Below, piece by piece: positions 5,377 to 7,096 of a stretch of 7,096 nt of DNA. The notes beneath the pieces are model-generated. The model was not told where the DNA came from. It saw nothing but the letters and a program-made list of their open reading frames with translations, and searched no databases. This DNA is from Candidatus Profundicultor aquiphilus. GTDB lineage: Bacteria > Atribacterota > Atribacteria > Atribacterales > Caldatribacteriaceae. Every line of letters begins with the position of its first letter. The stretch's first letter is position 1. A program made the translations under genes and the position numbers. The stretch spans positions 1-7,096 of the forward strand of contig JABUEZ010000107.1 of the NCBI GenBank assembly GCA_013314795.1. Reading direction: 5' to 3'.

Positions 5377-6624
5377 ATGGTTCAGTCAAACCCTTTTGTT
5401 ATGGCACAGCAACAGCTTGACGAATGCGCCCGGATAATGAACCTGGATCCTGGCATTCATCAGGTTTTGCGTGTTCCAGCCCGAGAAATCCACGTTTCGC
5501 TTCCGGTACGAATGGATGATGGTTCTATCCGGGTTTTCCAGGGATTCAGAGTACAGTACAACGACGCCAAAGGCCCCACCAAAGGTGGTATCCGCTTTCA
5601 TCCTGAAGAAACCATTGACACGGTGCGAGCACTCGCTGCCTGGATGACCTGGAAGTGTGCGGTGATGGATTTACCTCTTGGAGGCGCCAAAGGAGGAGTC
5701 ATTTGTAACCCCAAAGAAATGTCCCAGGGAGAGTTGGAGCGCTTGAGTCGGGCATATATTCGGGCCATTTACCCCTTAATCGGACCCGATAAGGACGTTC
5801 CCGCTCCAGACGTGTACACCAATCCCCAGATCATGGCCTGGATGATGGATGAGTACTCCAAAATCGCTGGAAAAAATCAGTTCGGCGTCATCACCGGGAA
5901 ACCTCTTCCGGTCGGAGGTTCAAAAGGACGAGATAAAGCCACGGCCTGGGGAGGAATGGTGGCCATTCAAGAAGCGGCCGGGGTTTTGGGCCTTAATCTT
6001 TCCAAGGCTACCGTTGCCGTGCAAGGCTATGGAAATGCCGGATATTACGCCGCTTTCCTCCTGCACACCATCTGCGGAGCCAAAATCGTCGCAATAAGCG
6101 ACAGCCGGGGAGGAATTTTCGACCCCAAAGGAATCAATCCCGATGAAGCCTTAAAATGCAAAAATGATACCTGTTCGGTGGTTAATCTTCCCGGTGGACA
6201 GAGAATTTCGAATGAAGACCTTCTGGAACTCGAGGTTGATATTCTCGTCCCCGCTGCCTTAGAGAACGTGATCACCGAGAAAAACGCTCCTCGGATTAAA
6301 GCCAAAATCGTGGCCGAGCTGGCCAATGGTCCCACTACGCCTGAGGCTGACCAAATTCTCTACAGGAATGGAGTGCATGTTATTCCTGATTTCCTCTGCA
6401 ACGCTGGGGGCGTTACAGTTTCCTATTTCGAAATGGTGCAGAACTTTTACATGTACTATTGGGAAGAAGAAGAAGTCATGAAACGTCTGGCCAAGAAAAT
6501 GACCACTGCCTACCATACCGTCCTGGATACGTCGAAAAAATACTCCATCCACATGCGTCAGGCTGCTTATGTAACGGCAGTTCAGCGCGTGGTCGAAGCC
6601 ATGAAACTCCGTGGCTGGGTATAA
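5377..6624 (+). CDS. gdhA: Glutamate dehydrogenase (Glu/Leu/Phe/Val dehydrogenase family)
   Basis: The enzyme converts glutamate to 2-oxoglutarate and ammonia, or the reverse, using NAD(P), and links amino acid and carbon metabolism in the cytoplasm. The 415-residue length is typical of hexameric bacterial and archaeal GDHs. The dimerisation/substrate domain shows GPTKGGIRFHP (67-76, K69), TWKCA (91-95, K93), DLPLGGAKGG (98-107, catalytic K105) and VPAPDVYT (141-148, D145). The nucleotide domain has VQGYGNAG (215-222) and, at the end of the next strand, AISDSRGGIFD with D242. That acidic residue fits NAD or dual use but does not settle it. NGPTTPEAD (318-326) and PDFLCNAGGVTVSYFE (337-352) are also characteristic. 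Glu/Leu/Phe/Val members share the fold, but this length and these motifs favour glutamate. It is preceded by the structured leader and followed by a hairpin and a small membrane-protein gene. Confidence 0.95.
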   Translation: MVQSNPFVMAQQQLDECARIMNLDPGIHQVLRVPAREIHVSLPVRMDDGSIRVFQGFRVQYNDAKGPTKGGIRFHPEETIDTVRALAAWMTWKCAVMDLPLGGAKGGVICNPKEMSQGELERLSRAYIRAIYPLIGPDKDVPAPDVYTNPQIMAWMMDEYSKIAGKNQFGVITGKPLPVGGSKGRDKATAWGGMVAIQEAAGVLGLNLSKATVAVQGYGNAGYYAAFLLHTICGAKIVAISDSRGGIFDPKGINPDEALKCKNDTCSVVNLPGGQRISNEDLLELEVDILVPAALENVITEKNAPRIKAKIVAELANGPTTPEADQILYRNGVHVIPDFLCNAGGVTVSYFEMVQNFYMYYWEEEEVMKRLAKKMTTAYHTVLDTSKKYSIHMRQAAYVTAVQRVVEAMKLRGWV

Positions 6625-6641
6625 TCTCCCTTCCTCTTACC

Positions 6642-6674
6642 ACCACCCCTTCGCTTCCCCCGAGAAGGGGTGGT
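6642..6674 (+). terminator. Strong hairpin after gdh without a clear T-run
   Basis: ACCACCCCTTC (6642-6652) pairs perfectly with GAAGGGGTGGT (6664-6674), an 11-bp GC-rich stem with an 11-nt loop. The following bases (CCGTCGTTCTTCC) are not a proper T-run, so it may terminate only partly or protect the gdh mRNA 3' end. No separate promoter is evident before the next gene, so that gene may depend on read-through. Confidence 0.5.
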
Positions 6675-6749
6675 CCGTCGTTCTTCCAACCGGCACCAGG
6701 AATAAAAACTTCCCTAAAAGTATTAATCTCCAAAAAGGGGGTTTTGGTC

Positions 6750-7007
6750 ATGCAGGCAACGTCCATCAAGATGCGGGCTCTTGTGGCTATCGGGATGATT
6801 ATTCTTATTCTTTTGATGTTCACCACCGGTGTTATCCTCTGGCTGGCCAGCCGGGGGTTTTCTCAGAATGCAACGCTGTGGAACATCGCCTTTGCCATTC
6901 ACCCCATTGGGGGATGGGGAATCTTTTTGTTGAGCATCGTACATCTTGCACTCAACAAAAAGCTTTTCCAGAGTGACATAAAAACGCTCTGGAAAAAACC
7001 CCGGTGA
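6750..7007 (+). CDS. Small two-helix membrane protein, DUF4405/cytochrome b-like
   Basis: The 85-residue product has an N-terminal transmembrane segment (about residues 10-33), a short linker, and a second segment (about 51-69) followed by a basic tail (KKLFQ...LWKKPR). The positive charges at both ends suggest both termini face the cytoplasm. The second helix starts with HP at H51 and carries H65 in VHLALN, 14 residues later, the spacing seen for haem-ligating histidines within one helix of b-type cytochromes. The general pattern (TTGVILW in helix 1, H..GGWGIFLL..VHLALN in helix 2) resembles DUF4405, a family linked to extracytosolic flavin/electron-transfer systems; this is recall, not a search. 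The ATG at 6750 is preceded by AAGGGGG 8 nt upstream. The frame is open further upstream into gdh, but that part is the gdh shadow. The 3' end overlaps the minus-strand HD-GYP frame. Confidence 0.72.
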   Translation: MQATSIKMRALVAIGMIILILLMFTTGVILWLASRGFSQNATLWNIAFAIHPIGGWGIFLLSIVHLALNKKLFQSDIKTLWKKPR

Positions 7008-7096
7008 GCAGGTTGCTCGGCGTTTTCACCCATAACCTTGAAAAATACCTCTACAAGGAACGGGTCAAACTGTGTTCCGGCGTTTTTCCGAATCTC
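6899..7096 (-). CDS. HD-GYP domain protein, C-terminal fragment (probable cyclic-di-GMP phosphodiesterase)
   Basis: The minus-strand frame entering from the right edge begins EIRKNAGTQFDPFLVEVFFKVM. The stretch IRKNAGTQFDP followed by a hydrophobic helix is the hallmark C-terminal end of HD-GYP domains, which usually hydrolyse cyclic-di-GMP. The catalytic HD and GYP residues lie outside the window, so activity cannot be judged. The frame then continues for about 43 more residues (from GENAEQ to PPMG) before a TGA at 6899-6901. That tail overlaps the convergent membrane-protein gene by 109 bp and has no recognisable domain. A perfect inverted repeat sits inside it. The tail may be a real extension, or the true stop may lie earlier if a frameshift has occurred. 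Confidence 0.75.
   Translation of the reverse strand, partial: EIRKNAGTQFDPFLVEVFFKVMGENAEQPAHRGFFQSVFMSLWKSFLLSARCTMLNKKIPHPPMG
6964..6996 (-). repeat. Perfect 10-bp inverted repeat inside the convergent gene ends, possible minus-strand terminator
   Basis: TTTTCCAGAG (6964-6973) and CTCTGGAAAA (6987-6996) flank a 13-nt loop. Read on the minus strand the stem is followed by GCTTTTTGTTG, a short T-rich run, so it could end transcripts of the HD-GYP gene. Read on the plus strand it is followed by AACCCC and would not terminate. It lies within the coding frames of both genes. Confidence 0.4.

Noticed and set aside
6459..6749. Upstream extension of the small membrane-protein frame into gdh
   Set aside because: The extra 97 codons overlap the gdh coding sequence and the intergenic hairpin; the ATG at 6750 has its own strong ribosome-binding site.
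1..7096. CRISPR array, tRNA or rRNA gene, insertion sequence or prophage genes
   Set aside because: No regularly spaced repeats, cloverleaf-like sequence, transposase motifs or terminal inverted repeats were seen on reading through.

Overview
The window looks like a bacterial chromosome of middling G+C. It holds most of a sugar-use gene cluster on the minus strand (about 1-4983), and a divergent plus-strand pair made of a glutamate dehydrogenase gene and a small membrane protein gene (5377-7007). The 3' end of an HD-GYP-domain gene enters from the right on the minus strand. Several genes appear to start with GTG or TTG behind strong Shine-Dalgarno sequences. The solute-binding protein has an ordinary signal peptide and no lipobox cysteine, which fits a diderm better than a Gram-positive. 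The gene mix (ABC sugar uptake, FGGY kinase, Clostridia/Thermotogota-type GDH) suggests an anaerobic, fermentative, perhaps thermophilic lineage such as Atribacterota, Thermotogota or relatives. That placement is inference only.

Minus-strand sugar cluster. In transcription order it runs: FGGY-family kinase (4983-3382); zinc-dependent medium-chain dehydrogenase (3407-2388, overlapping the kinase by 26 bp); a 103-bp gap with a promoter and a palindromic operator; xylose-isomerase-like TIM-barrel protein (2284-1310); and an ABC sugar-binding protein (1248 to the left edge, cut off). Together these would import a sugar or polyol, interconvert aldose, ketose or polyol forms, and phosphorylate the product. 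Permease genes would be expected to the left. The substrate cannot be read from the sequence. Each half of the cluster has its own promoter with inverted repeats near the predicted transcription start, so it is probably repressed until the substrate appears.

Divergent region and gdh. The ~390 bp between the kinase and gdh start codons holds promoters facing both ways. The gdh transcript would begin with a ~130-nt leader containing a 5' hairpin, an antiterminator-like hairpin and a classic intrinsic terminator. The last two share one strand, so they exclude each other. This is the architecture of a transcription attenuator or riboswitch, and it is the most interesting signal in the window. The 5' hairpin carries a loop resembling the PyrR-binding consensus.

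Right end. After gdh comes a hairpin and then an 85-residue two-helix membrane protein with two histidines 14 residues apart, resembling DUF4405/cytochrome b-like proteins. Its 3' end overlaps, tail to tail, the end of the minus-strand HD-GYP gene. The overlap contains a perfect 10-bp inverted repeat.
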